Origin: Lamellibrachia columna
Lineage: Eukaryota; Annelida; Polychaeta; Sabellida; Siboglinidae
Assembly: GCA_963662155.1 (NCBI GenBank)
Contig: OY759268.1
Span: 54,475,957 to 54,539,956 of the forward strand
Length of the DNA: 64,000 nt
Direction: 5' to 3'
The notes under the pieces are model-generated. The model searched no databases, was not told where the DNA came from, and saw nothing but the letters and a program-made list of their open reading frames with translations. This document shows positions 26,401 through 38,866 of the stretch, in pieces; within the stretch, counting starts at the first letter, position 1, and each line of letters starts with the position of its first letter. The translations under genes and the position numbers were made by a program.

Positions 26401-28568
26401 ATATGTGTTTACAGTGTTTTCTTGTATCTTATTCTATACAGTATATTTTTGTGGTTGGGATGTATACCTAACATGTTAAGGCACGAGTGACACTCCAGGT
26501 TATTGGTCTAACAATATGTGTTTACAGTGTTTTCTTGAATCTTATTCTATACAGTATATTTTTGTGGTTGGGATGTATACCTAACATGTTAAGGCACGAG
26601 TGACACTCCAGGTTATTGGTCTAACAATATGTGTTTACAGTGTTTTCTTGTATCTTATTATATACAGTATATTTTTGTGGTTGGGATGTATACCTAACAT
26701 GTTAAGGCACGAGTGACACTCCAGGTTATTGGTCTAACAATATGTTTTTACAGTGTTTTCTTGTATCTTATTCTACACAGTATATTTTTGTGGTTGGGAT
26801 GTATACCTAACATGTTAAGGCACGAGTGACACCCCAGGTTATTGGTCTAACAATATGTGTTTACAGTGTTTTCTTGTATCTTATTCTATACAGTATATTT
26901 TTGTGGTTGGGATGTATACCTAACATGTTAAGGCACGAGTGACACTCCAGGTTATTGGTCTAACAATATGTTTTTACAGTGTTTTCTTGTATCTTATTCT
27001 ACACAGTATATTTTTGTGGTTGGGATGTATACCTAACATGTTAAGGCACGAGTGACACCCCAGGTTATTGGTCTAACAATATGTGTTTACAGTGTTTTCT
27101 TGTATCTTATTCTATACAGTATATTTTTGTGGTTGGGATGTATACATAACATGTTAAGGCACGAGTGACACCCCAGGTTATTGGTCTAACAATATGTGTT
27201 TACAGTGTTTTCTTGTATCTTATTCTATACAGTATATTTTTGTTGTTGGGATGTATACCTAACATGTTAAGGCACGAGTGACACTCCAGGTTATTGGTCT
27301 AACAATATGTGTTTACAGTGTTTTCTTGTATCTTATTCTATACAGTATATTTTTGTGGTTGGGATGTATACCTAACATGTTAAGGCACGAGTGACACTCC
27401 AGGTTATTGGTCTAACAATATGTGTTTACAGTGTTTTCTTGTATCTTATTCTATACAGTATATTTTTGTGGTTGGGATGTATACCTAACATGTTAAGGCA
27501 CGAGTGACACCCCAGGTTATTGGTCTAACAATATGTGTTTACAGTGTTTTCTTGTATCTTATTCTATACAGTATATTTTTGTGGTTGGGATGTATACCTA
27601 ACATGTTAAGGCACGAGTGACACTCCAGGTTATTGGTCTAACAATATGTGTTTACAGTGTTTTCTTGTATCTTATTCTATACAGTATATTTTTGTGGTTG
27701 GGATGTATACCTAACATGTTAAGGCACGAGTGACACTCCAGGTTATTGGTCTAACAATATGTGTTTACAGTGTTTTCTTGTATCTTATTCTATACAGTAT
27801 ATTTTTGTGGTTGGGATGTATACCTAACATGTTAAGGCACGAGTGACACTCCAGGTTATTGGTCTAACAATATGTGTTTACAGTGTTTTCTTGTATCTTA
27901 TTCTATACAGTATATTTTTGTGGTTGGGATGTATACCTAACATGTTAAGGCACGAGTGACACTCCAGGTTATTGGTCTAACAATATGTTTTTACAGTGTT
28001 TTCTTGTATCTTATTCTACACAGTATATTTTTGTGGTTGGGATGTATACCTAACATTTTAAGGCACGAGTGACACTCCAGGTTATTGGTCTAACAATATG
28101 TGTTTACAGTGTTTTCTTGTATCTTATTCTATACAGTATATTTTTGTGGTTGGGATGTATACCTAACATGTTAAGGCACGAGTGACACTCCAGGTTATTG
28201 GTCTAACAATATGTGTTTACAGTGTTTTCTTGTATCTTATTCTATACAGTATATTTGTGTGGTTGGGATGTATACCTAACATGTTAAGGCACGAGTGACA
28301 CTCCAGGTTATTGGTCTAACAATATATGTTTACACTGTTTTCTTGTATCTTATTCTATACAGTATATTTTTGTGGTTGGGATGTATACCTAACATGTTAA
28401 GGCACGAGTGACACTCCAGGTTATTGGTCTAACAATATGTGTTTACAGTGTTTTCTTGTATCTTATTCTATACAGTATATTTTTGTGGTTGGGATGTATA
28501 CCTAACATGTTAAGGCACGAGTGACACTCCAGGTTATTGGTCTAACAATATGTTTTTACAGTGTTTTC
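11445..28568. repeat. 113-bp satellite, main array of about 151 units
   Basis: The period was measured from recurring CAGTATATTT starts (11521, 11634, 11747). Most units differ from consensus by zero to three bases. Recurring variants are TATATACAG for TCTATACAG, ATGTTTTTACAG, GAATCTTATTC, CACCCCAGG and TTTGTTGTTGG. Only two clear one-base insertions were noted (CCATAACATG at 17651 and 25110). Because 113 is not a multiple of three and stops are frequent, no long ORF crosses it. Each unit has a TAACATGTTA palindrome and usually one CpG (GCACGAG). The array ends abruptly at 28568 within TACAGTGTTTTC. A centromeric or heterochromatic role is possible but not shown. Confidence 0.98.
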
Positions 28569-28698
28569 CTTACTTGGCAAGTTGTTACATTTTCTTTCAT
28601 CACGTCTGATTTAGACTTGATAATGCATCAACCAGTACAGTTTAAAAGAAAAATCTGTTATTAAATAAATATTGAGCTCTTGTTTTAGTGGAGACATT
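28569..28698. other. Short unique spacer between arrays
   Basis: About 130 bp of AT-rich unique sequence separates the satellite from the next minisatellite. Nothing is recognised in it. Confidence 0.6.
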
Positions 28699-28914
28699 GG
28701 GCTTCCCAGTGACACATGGCTACATTTGACTAATGACTGGATGTATGTGTTACCTCACTGGATCAATGTAGGGCTTCCCTATGACACACGGCTACATTTT
28801 ACTAATGACTGGATGTATGTGTTACCTCACTGGATCAATGTAGGGCTTCCCAGTGACCCACTGCTACATTTTACTAATAACTGGATGTATGTGTTACCTC
28901 ACTGGATCAATGTT
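28699..28914. repeat. 72-bp tandem repeat, three units
   Basis: Units begin with GGGCTTCCC at 28699, 28771 and 28843, exactly 72 bp apart. The last 32 bp of each unit are the same core as the 32-bp array that follows, so that array grew from the end of this longer unit. Confidence 0.9.
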
Positions 28915-29748
28915 TGTTGTATGTGTTACCTCACTGGATCAATGTATGTTGTATGTGTTACCTCACTGGATCAATGTATGTTGTATGTGTTACCTCACTG
29001 GATCAATGTATGCTGTATGTGTTACCTCACTGGATCAATGTATGTTGTATGCGTTACCTCACTGGATCAATGTATGTTGTATGTGTTACCTCACTGGATC
29101 AATGTATGGTGTATGTGTTACCTCACTGGATCAATGCATGTTTTATGTTACCTCACTGGATCAATGTATGTTGTATGTGTTACTTCACTGGATCAATGTA
29201 TGTTGTATTTGTTACCTCACTGGATCAATGTATGTTGTATGTGTTACCTCACTGGATCAATGTATGTTGTATGTGTTACCTCACTGGATCAATGTATGAT
29301 GTATGTGTTACCTCACTGGATCAATGTATGTTGTATGTTACCTCACTGGATAAATGTATGTTGTATGTGTTACCTCACTGGATCAATGTATGTTGTATGT
29401 GTTACCTCACTGGATCAATGTTTGTTGTATGTTACCTCACTGGATCAATGTATGTTGTATGTGTTACCTCACTGGATCAATGTATAGTGTATGTGTTACC
29501 TCACTGGATCAATGTATGATGTATGTGTTACCTCACTGGATCAATGTATGTTGTATGTGTTACCTCACTGGATCAATGTTGTTGAATGTGTTACCTCACT
29601 GGATCAATGTATGTTGTATGTGTTACCTCACTGGATCAATGTATGTTGTATGTGTTAACTCACTGGATCAATGTATGTTGTATGTGTTACCTCACTGGAT
29701 CAATGTATGTTGTATGTGTTACCTCACTGGATCAATGTATGTTGCATG
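28887..29748. repeat. 32-bp minisatellite, about 27 units
   Basis: The core is ATGTGTTACCTCACTGGATC followed by AATGTATGTTGT. Several units lack four bases. Thirty-two bases shift the frame by two each time, so all three forward frames cycle through the same 32-residue pattern (for example CYLTGSMYVVC and LPHWINVCC) without a stop. This explains the overlapping ORFs of 271, 201, 148 and 139 codons. None has support as a gene. Confidence 0.95.
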
Positions 29749-30080
29749 GATATTCAAAATCTGTTTTGGATGAAACAATTAAATGTATTGCTAAGGACTG
29801 GGCTCGATTAATAGCAACATTTACTATGAATCTTTTGTATGAATAATCTACATTCAGTTACTCATATCAATATAATAAACATCATATATCTTCTAAAGAC
29901 AAGTTTGCATTTTTCACCATTTGACAACTACAAAGAAAATACATGTTACTGTTTCTGCACCAGCCATATATCTGTATAAATCCCATTTTTACTACATAGA
30001 TTCTACAGAATGTGCTTCAGAACACATTTTGGCAGGAATATGTTAAATTATATCAGTAATCAAACATGTTGCCACTTTTG
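29749..30080. other. Unique spacer; its end matches the flank of the single-copy 70-bp unit
   Basis: No gene is seen. The last 40 bp (CAGTAATCAAACATGTTGCC, then ACTTTTG) resemble 61727-61753 (GTGATTAAACATTCTGCC, then ACTTATG), where the same DNA precedes one single copy of the 70-bp unit. The 70-bp array therefore arose in place inside an intron of the family Z block. Confidence 0.55.
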
Positions 30081-33000
30081 TGTTGATGTCATTCACCAGT
30101 TCTTGTTCAGTTCTGTCTTGGTGCCAGATTGAGTCCGTGTTCACTAGAAGTGTTGATGTCATTCACCAGTTCTTGTTCAGTTCTGTCTTGGTGCCAGATT
30201 GAGCCCGTGTTCACTAGAAGTGTTGATGTCATTCACCAGTTCTTGTTCAGTTCTGTCTTGGTGCCAGATTGAGCCCGTGTTCACTAGAAGTGTTGATGTC
30301 ATTCACCAGTTCTTGTTCAGTTCTGTCTTGGTGCCAGATTGAGTCCGTGTTCACTAGAAGTGTTGATGTCATTCACCAGTTCTTGTTCAGTTCTGTCTTG
30401 GTGCCAGATTGAGCCCGTGTTCACTAGAAGTGTTGATGTCATTCACCAGTTCTTGTTCAGTTCTGTCTTGGTGCCAGATTGAGCCCGTGTTCACTAGAAG
30501 TGCTGATGTCATTCACCAGTTCTTGTTCAGTTCTGTCTTGGTGCCAGATTGAGCCCGTGTTCACTAGAAGTGCTGATGTCATTCACCAGTTTTTGTTCAG
30601 TTCTGTCTTGGTGCCAGATTGAGCCCGTGTTCACTAGAAGTGTTGATATCATTCACCAGTTCTTGTTCAGTTCTGTCTTGGTGCCAGATTGAGTCCGTGT
30701 TCACTAGAAGTGTTGATGTCATTCACCAGTTCTTGTTCAGTCCTGTCTTGGTGCCAGATTGAGTCCGTGTTCACTAGAAGTGTTGATGTCATTCACCAGT
30801 TCTTGTTCAGTTCTGTCTTGGTGCCAGATTGAGTCCGTGTTCACTAGAAGTGTTGATGTCATTCACCAGTTCTTGTTCAGTTCTGTCTTGGTGCCAGATT
30901 GAGCCAGTGTTCACTAGAAGTGTTGATGTCATTCACCAGTTCTTGTTCAGTTCTGTCTTGGTGCCAGATTGAGTCCGTGTTCACTAGAAGTGTTGATGGC
31001 ATTCACCAGTTCTTGTTCAGTTCTGTCTTGGTGCCAGATTGAGCCCGTGTTCACTAGAAGTGTTGATATCATTCAACAGTTCTTGTTCAGTTCTGTCTTG
31101 GTGCCAGATTGAGTCCGTGTTCACTAGAAATGTTGATGTCATTCACCAGTTCTTGTTCAGTTCTGTCTTAGTGCCATATTGAGTCCGTGTTCACTAGAAG
31201 TGTTGATGTCATTCACCAGTTCTTGTTCAGTTCTGTCTTGGTGCCAGATTGAGTCCGTGTTCACTAGAAGTGTTAATGTCATTCACCAGTTCTTGTTCAG
31301 TTCTGTCTTAGTGCCAGATTGAGTCCGTGTTCACTAGAAGTGTTGATGTCATTCACCAGTTCTTGTTCAGTTCTGTCTTGGTGCCAGATTGAGTCCGTGT
31401 TCACTAGAAGTGTTGATGTCATTCACCAGTTCTTGTTCAGTTCTGTCTTAGTGCCAGATTGAGTCCGTGTTCACTAGAAGTGTTGATGTCATTCACCAGT
31501 TCTTGTTCAGTTCTGTCTTGGTGCCAGATTGAGCCCGTGTTCACTAGAAGTGTTGATGTCATTCACCAGTTCTTGTTCAGTTCTGTCTTGGTGCCAGATT
31601 GAGCCCGTGTTCACTAGAAGTGTTGATGTCATTCACCAGTTCTTGTTCAGTTCTGTCTTGGTGCCAGATTGAGTCCGTGTTCACTAGAAGTGTTGATGTC
31701 ATTCACCAGTTCTTGTTTAGTTCTGTCTTAGTGCCAGATTGAGTCCGTGTTCACTAGAAGTGTTGATGTCATTCACCAGTTCTTGTTCAGTTCTGTCTTG
31801 GTGCCAGATTGAGCCCGTGTTCACTAGAAGTGTTGATGTCATTCACCAGTTCTTGTTCAGTTCTGTCTTGGTGCCAGATTGAGCCCGTGTTCACTAGAAG
31901 TGCTGATGTCATTCACCAGTTCTTGTTCAGTTCTGTCTTGGTGCCAGATTGAGCCCGTGTTCACTAGAAGTGTTGATATCATTCACCAGTTCTTGTTCAG
32001 TTCTGTCTTGGTGCCAGATTGAGTCCGTGTTCACTAGAAGTGTTGATGTCATTCACCAGTTCTTGTTCAGTCCTGTCTTGGTGCCAGATTGAGTCCGTGT
32101 TCACTAGAAGTGTTGATGTCATTCACCAGTTCTTGTTCAGTTCTGTCTTGGTGCCAGATTGAGTCCGTGTTCACTAGAAGTGTTGATGTCATTCACCAGT
32201 TCTTGTTCAGTTCTGTCTTGGTGCCAGATTGAGCCAGTGTTCACTAGAAGTGTTGATGTCATTCACCAGTTCTTGTTCAGTTCTGTCTTGGTGCCAGATT
32301 GAGTCCGTGTTCACTAGAAGTGTTGATGTCATTCACCAGTTCTTGTTCAGTTCTGTCTTGGTGCCAGATTGAGCCCGTGTTCACTAGAAGTGTTGATGTC
32401 ATTCAACTGTTCTTGTTCAGTTCTGTCTTGGTGCCAGATTGAGTCCGTGTTCACTAGAAATGTTGATGTCATTCACCAGTTCTTGTTCAGTTCTGTCTTA
32501 GTGCCATATTGAGTCCGTGTTCACTAGAAGTGTTGATGTCATTCACCAGTTCTTGTTCAGTTCTGTCTTGGTGCCAGATTGAGTCCGTGTTCACTAGAAG
32601 TGTTAATGTCATTCACCAGTTCTTGTTCAGTTCTGTCTTAGTGCCAGATTGAGTCCGTGTTCACTAGAAGTGTTGATGTCATTCACCAGTTCTTGTTCAA
32701 TTCTGTCTTGGTGCCAGATTGAGTCCGTGTTCACTAGAAGTGTTGATGTCATTCACCAGTTCTTGTTCAGTTCTGTCTTAGTGCCAGATTGAGTCCGTGT
32801 TCACTAGAAGTGTTGATGTCATTCACCAGTTCTTGTTCAGTTCTGTCTTGGTGCCAGATTGAGCCCGTGTTCACTAGAAGTGTTGATGTCATTCACCAGT
32901 TCTTGTTCAGTTCTGTCTTGGTGCCAGATTGAGCCCGTGTTCACTAGAAGTGTTGATGTCATTCACCAGTTCTTGTTCAGTTCTGTCTTGGTGCCAGATT

Positions 33001-36000
33001 GAGTCCGTGTTCACTAGAAGTGTTGATGTCATTCACCAGTTCTTGTTTAGTTCTGTCTTAGTGCCAGATTGAGTCCGTGTTCACTAGAAGTGTTGATGTC
33101 ATTCACCAGTTCTTGTTCAGTTCTGTCTTAGTGCCATATTGAGTCCGTGTTCACTAGAAGTGTTGATGTCATTCACCGGTTCTTGTTCAGTTCTGTCTTG
33201 GTGCCAGATTGAGTCCGTGTTCACTAGAAGTATTAATGTCATTCACCAGTTCTTGTTCAGTTCTGTCTTATTGCCAGATTGAGTCCGTGTTCACTAGAAG
33301 TGTTGATGTCATTCACCAGTTCTTGTTCAGTTCTGTCTTGGTGCCAGATTGAGTCCGTGTTCACTAGAAGTGTTGATGTCATTCACCAGTTCTTGTTCAG
33401 TTCTGTCTTAGCGCCAGATTGAGTCCGTGTTCACTAGAAGTGTTGATGTCATTCACCAGTTCTTGTTCAGTTCTGTCTTGGTGCCAGATTGAGCCCGTGT
33501 TCACTAAAAGTGTTGATGTCATTCACCAGTCCTTGTTCAGTTCTGTCTTGGTGCCAGATTGAGCCCGTGTTCACTAGAAGTGTTGATGTCATTCACCAGT
33601 TCTTGTTCAGTTCTGTCTTGGTGCCAGATTGAGTCTGTGTTCACTAGAAGTGTTGATGTCATTCACCAGTTCTTGTTTAGTTCTGTCTTAGTGCCAGATT
33701 GAGTCCGTGTTCACTAGAAGTGTTGATGTCATTCACCAGTTCTTGTTCAGTTCTGTCTTGGTGCCAGATTGAGCCCGTGTTCACTAGAAGTGTTGATGTC
33801 ATTCACCAGTTCTTATTCAGTTCTGTCTTGGTGCCAGATTGAGTCCGTGTTCACTAGAAGTGTTGATGTCATTCACCAGTTCTTGTTCAGTTCTGTCTTG
33901 GTGCCAGATTGAGTCCGTGTTCACTAGAAGTGTTGATGTCATTCACCAGTTCTTGTTCAGTTCTGTCTTGGTGCCAGATTGAGCCCGTGTTCACTAGAAG
34001 TGTTGATGTCATTCACCAGTTCTTGTTCAGTTCTGTCTTGGTGCCAGATTGAGCCCGTGTTCACTAGAAGTGTTGATGTCATTCACCAGTTCTTATTCAG
34101 TTCTGTCTTGGTGCCAGATTGAGTCCGTGTTCACTAGAAGTGTTGATGTCATTCACCAGTTCTTGTTCAGTTCTGTCTTGGTGCCAGATTGAGCCCGTGT
34201 TCACTAGAAGTGTTGATGTCATTCACCAGTTCTTGTTCAGTTCTGTCTTGGTGCCAGATTGAGCCCGTGTTCACTAGAAGTGTTGATGTCATTCACCAGT
34301 TCTTATTCAGTTCTGTCTTGGTGCCAGATTGAGTCCGTGTTCACTAGAAGTGTTGATGTCATTCACCAGTTCTTGTTCAGTTCTGTCTTGGTGCCAGATT
34401 GAGCCCGTGTTCACTAGAAGTGTTGATGTCATTCAACAGTTCTTGTTCAGTTCTGTCTTGGTGCCAGATTGAGTCCGTGTTCACTAGAAGTGTTGATGTC
34501 ATTCACCAGTTCTTGTTCAGTTCTGTCTTAGTGCCATATTGAGTCCGTGTTCACTAGAAGTGTTGATGTCATTCACCAGTTCTTGTTCAGTTCTGTCTTG
34601 GTGCCAGATTGAGTCCGTGTTCACTAGAAGTGTTAATGTCATTCACCAGTTCTTGTTCAGTTCTGTCTTAGTGCCAGATTGAGTCCGTGTTCACTAGAAG
34701 TGTTGATGTCATTCACCAGTTCTTGTTCAGTTCTGTCTTGGTGCCAGATTGAGTCCGTGTTCACTAGAAGTGTTGATGTCATTCACCAGTTCTTGTTTAG
34801 TTCTGTCTTAGTGCCAGATTGAGTCCGTGTTCACTAGAAGTGTTGATGTCATTCACCAGTTCTTGTTCAGTTCTGTCTTGGTGCCAGATTGAGCCCGTGT
34901 TCACTAGAAGTGTTGATGTCATTCACCAGTTCTTGTTCAGTTCTGTCTTGGTGCCAGATTGAGCCCGTGTTCACTAGAAGTGCTGATGTCATTCACCAGT
35001 TCTTGTTCAGTTCTGTCTTGGTGCCAGATTGAGCCCGTGTTCACTAGAAGTGCTGATGTCATTCACCAGTTCTTGTTCAGTTCTGTCTTGGTGCCAGATT
35101 GAGCCCGTGTTCACTAGAAGTGTTGATGTCATTCACCAGTTCTTGTTCAGTTCTGTCTTGGTGCCAGATTGAGCCCGTGTTCACTAGAAGTGTAGATGTC
35201 ATTCACCAGTTCTTGTTCAGTTCTGTCTTGGTGCCAGATTGAGCCCGTGTTAACTAGAAGTGTTGATGTCATTCACCAGTTCTTGTTCAGTTCTGTCTTG
35301 GTGCCAGATTGAGCCCGTGTTCACTAGAAGTGTTGATGTCGTTCACCAGTTCTTGTTCAGTTCTGTCTTGGTGCCAGATTGAGCCCGTGTTCACTAGAAG
35401 TGTTGATGTCATTCACCAGTTCTTGTTCAGTTCTGTCTTGGTGCCAGATTGAGTCCGGGTTCAATAGAAGTGTTGATGTCGTTCACCAGTTCTTGTTCAG
35501 TTCTGTCTTGGTGCCAGATTGAGCCCGTGTTCACTAGAAGTGTTGATGTCATTCACCAGTTCTTGTTCAGTTCTGTCTTGGTGCCAGATTGAGCCCGTGT
35601 TCACTAGAAGTGTTGATGTCATTCACCAGTTCTTGTTCAGTTCTGTCTTGGTGCCAGATTGAGCCCGTGTTCACTAGAAGTGTTGATGTCATTCACCAGT
35701 TCTTGTTCAGTTCTGTCTTGGTGCCAGATTGAGCCCGTGTTCACTAGAAGTGTTGATGTCATTCACCAGTTCTTGTTCAGTTCTGTCTTGGTTCCAGATT
35801 GAGCCCGTGTTCACTAGAAGTGCTGATGTCATTCACCAGTTCTTGTTCAGTTCTGTCTTGGTGCCAGATTGAGTCCGTGTTCACTAGAAGTGTTGATGTC
35901 ATTCACCAGTTCTTGTTCAGTTCTGTCTTGGTTCCAGATTGAGCCCGTGTTCACTAGAAGTGTTGATGTCATTCACCAGTTCTTGTTCAGTTCTGTGTTA

Positions 36001-38760
36001 GTGCCAGATTGAGTCCGTTTTCACTAGAAGTGTTGATGTCATTCACCAGTTCTTGTTCAGTTCTGTCTTGGTGCCAGATTGAGCCCGTGTTCACTAGAAG
36101 TGTTGATGTCATTCACCAGTTCTTGTTCAGTTCTGTCTTGGTGCCAGATTGAGCCCGTGTTCACTAGAAGTGTTGATGTCATTCACCAGTTCTTGTTCAG
36201 TTCTGTCTTGGTGCCAGATTGAGCCCGTGTTCACTAGAAGTGCTGATGTCATTCACCAGTTCTTGTTCAGTTCTGTCTTGGTGCCAGATTGAGCCCGTGT
36301 TCACTAGAAGTGTTGATATCATTCACCAGTTCTTGTTCAGTTCTGTCTTGGTGCCAGATTGAGTCCGTGTTCACTAGAAGTGTTGATGTCATTCACCAGT
36401 TCTTGTTCAGTCCTGTCTTGGTGCCAGATTGAGTCCGTGTTCACTAGAAGTGTTGATGTCATTCACCAGTTCTTGTTCAGTTCTGTCTTGGTGCCAGATT
36501 GAGTCCGTGTTCACTAGAAGTGTTGATGTCATTCACCAGTTCTTGTTCAGTTCTGTCTTGGTGCCAGATTGAGCCAGTGTTCACTAGAAGTGTTGATGTC
36601 ATTCACCAGTTCTTGTTCAGTTCTGTCTTGGTGCCAGATTGAGTCCGTGTTCACTAGAAGTGTTGATGTCATTCACCAGTTCTTGTTCAGTTCTGTCTTG
36701 GTGCCAGATTGAGCCCGTGTTCACTAGAAGTGTTGATGTCATTCAACTGTTCTTGTTCAGTTCTGTCTTGGTGCCAGATTGAGTCCGTGTTCACTAGAAA
36801 TGTTGATGTCATTCACCAGTTCTTGTTCAGTTCTGTCTTAGTGCCATATTGAGTCCGTGTTCACTAGAAGTGTTGATGTCATTCACCAGTTCTTGTTCAG
36901 TTCTGTCTTGGTGCCAGATTGAGTCCGTGTTCACTAGAAGTGTTAATGTCATTCACCAGTCCTTGTTCAGTTCTGTCTTAGTGCCAGATTGAGTCCGTGT
37001 TCACTAGAAGTGTTGATGTCATTCACCAGTTCTTGTTCAATTCTGTCTTGGTGCCAGATTGAGTCCGTGTTCACTAGAAGTGTTGATGTCATTCACCAGT
37101 TCTTGTTCAGTTCTGTCTTAGTGCCAGATTGAGTCCGTGTTCACTAGAAGTGTTGATGTCATTCACCAGTTCTTGTTCAGTTCTGTCTTGGTGCCAGATT
37201 GAGCCCGTGTTCACTAGAAGTGTTGATGTCATTCACCAGTTCTTGTTCAGTTCTGTCTTGGTGCCAGATTGAGCCCGTGTTCACTAGAAGTGTTGATGTC
37301 ATTCACCAGTTCTTGTTCAGTTCTGTCTTGGTGCCAGATTGAGTCCGTGTTCACTAGAAGTGTTGATGTCATTCACCAGTTCTTGTTTAGTTCTGTCTTA
37401 GTGCCAGATTGAGTCCGTGTTCACTAGAAGTGTTGATGTCATTCACCAGTTCTTGTTCAGTTCTGTCTTAGTGCCATATTGAGTCCGTGTTCACTAGAAG
37501 TGTTGATGTCATTCACCGGTTCTTGTTCAGTTCTGTCTTGGTGCCAGATTGAGTCCGTGTTCACTAGAAGTGTTAATGTCATTCACCAGTTCTTGTTCAG
37601 TTCTGTCTTATTGCCAGATTGAGTCCGTGTTCACTAGAAGTGTTGATGTCATTCACCAGTTCTTGTTCAGTTCTGTCTTGGTGCCAGATTGAGTCCGTGT
37701 TCACTAGAAGTGTTGATGTCATTCACCAGTTCTTGTTCAGTTCTGTCTTAGCGCCAGATTGAGTCCGTGTTCACTAGAAGTGTTGATGTCATTCACCAGT
37801 TCTTGTTCAGTTCTGTCTTGGTGCCAGATTGAGCCCGTGTTCACTAAAAGTGTTGATGTCATTCACCAGTCCTTGTTCAGTTCTGTCTTGGTGCCAGATT
37901 GAGCCCGTGTTCACTAGAAGTGTTGATGTCATTCACCAGTTCTTGTTCAGTTCTGTCTTGGTGCCAGATTGAGTCTGTGTTCACTAGAAGTGTTGATGTC
38001 ATTCACCAGTTCTTGTTTAGTTCTGTCTTAGTGCCAGATTGAGTCCGTGTTCACTAGAAGTGTTGATGTCATTCACCAGTTCTTGTTCAGTTCTGTCTTG
38101 GTGCCAGATTGAGCCCGTGTTCACTAGAAGTGTTGATGTCATTCACCAGTTCTTATTCAGTTCTGTCTTGGTGCCAGATTGAGTCCGTGTTCACTAGAAG
38201 TGTTGATGTCATTCACCAGTTCTTGTTCAGTTCTGTCTTGGTGCCAGATTGAGTCCGTGTTCACTAGAAGTGTTGATGTCATTCACCAGTTCTTGTTCAG
38301 TTCTGTCTTGGTGCCAGATTGAGCCCGTGTTCATTAGAAGTGCTGATGTCATTCACCAGTTCTTGTTCAGTTCTGTCTTGGTGCCAGATTGAGACCGTGT
38401 TCACTAGAAGTGTTGATGTCATTCACCAGTTCTTGTTCAGTTCTGTCTTGGTGCCAGATTGAGCCCGTGTTCACTAGAAGTGTTGATGTCATTCACCATT
38501 TCTTGTTCAGTTCTGTCTTGGTGCCAGATTGAGTCCGTGTTCACTAGAAGTGTTGATGTCATTCACCAGTTCTTGTTTAGTTCTGTCTTAGTGCCAGATT
38601 GAGTCCGTGTTCACTAGAAGTGTTGATGTCATTCACCAGTTGTTGTTCAGTTCTGTCTTGGTGCCAGATTGAGCCCGTGTTCACTAGAAGTGTTGATGTC
38701 ATTCACCAGTTCTTGTTCAGTTCTGTCTTGGTGCCAGATTGAGCCCGTGTTCACTAGAAG
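30081..38760. repeat. 70-bp minisatellite, exactly 124 units
   Basis: The unit starts TGTTGATGTCATTCACCAGT and ends GTGTTCACTAGAAG. The array is 8,680 bp, which is 124 x 70, and the unit stays in the same register from the first to the last, so there are no net insertions or deletions. Variation is by substitution only: GAGCCCG/GAGTCCG, CTTGG/CTTAG, TGTTG/TGCTG, GTCATT/ATCATT, CAGATT/CATATT. Single, more diverged copies of the unit sit at 56050-56100 and 61754-61806, and both flanks match there. No ORF longer than the reporting limit runs through it. Confidence 0.98.
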
Positions 38761-38866
38761 TGCTCTCTTTTCTATTAGTAGAATATAAGTGTGTAATTAT
38801 TCTAGCAAACAAATTATTTTCATTTGTTAATACCTTAAGGCTTCAATTAGCTTCCTGTAATCCTAG

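Noticed and set aside
28672..29846. ORFs of 271, 201, 148, 139 and 86 codons
   Set aside because: All are readings of the 32-bp minisatellite, whose unit has no stop in any forward frame. There are no splice sites or compositional signs of a gene.
30081..38760. CRISPR-like array
   Set aside because: Repeats are contiguous without variable spacers and the setting is animal DNA. It is a minisatellite.
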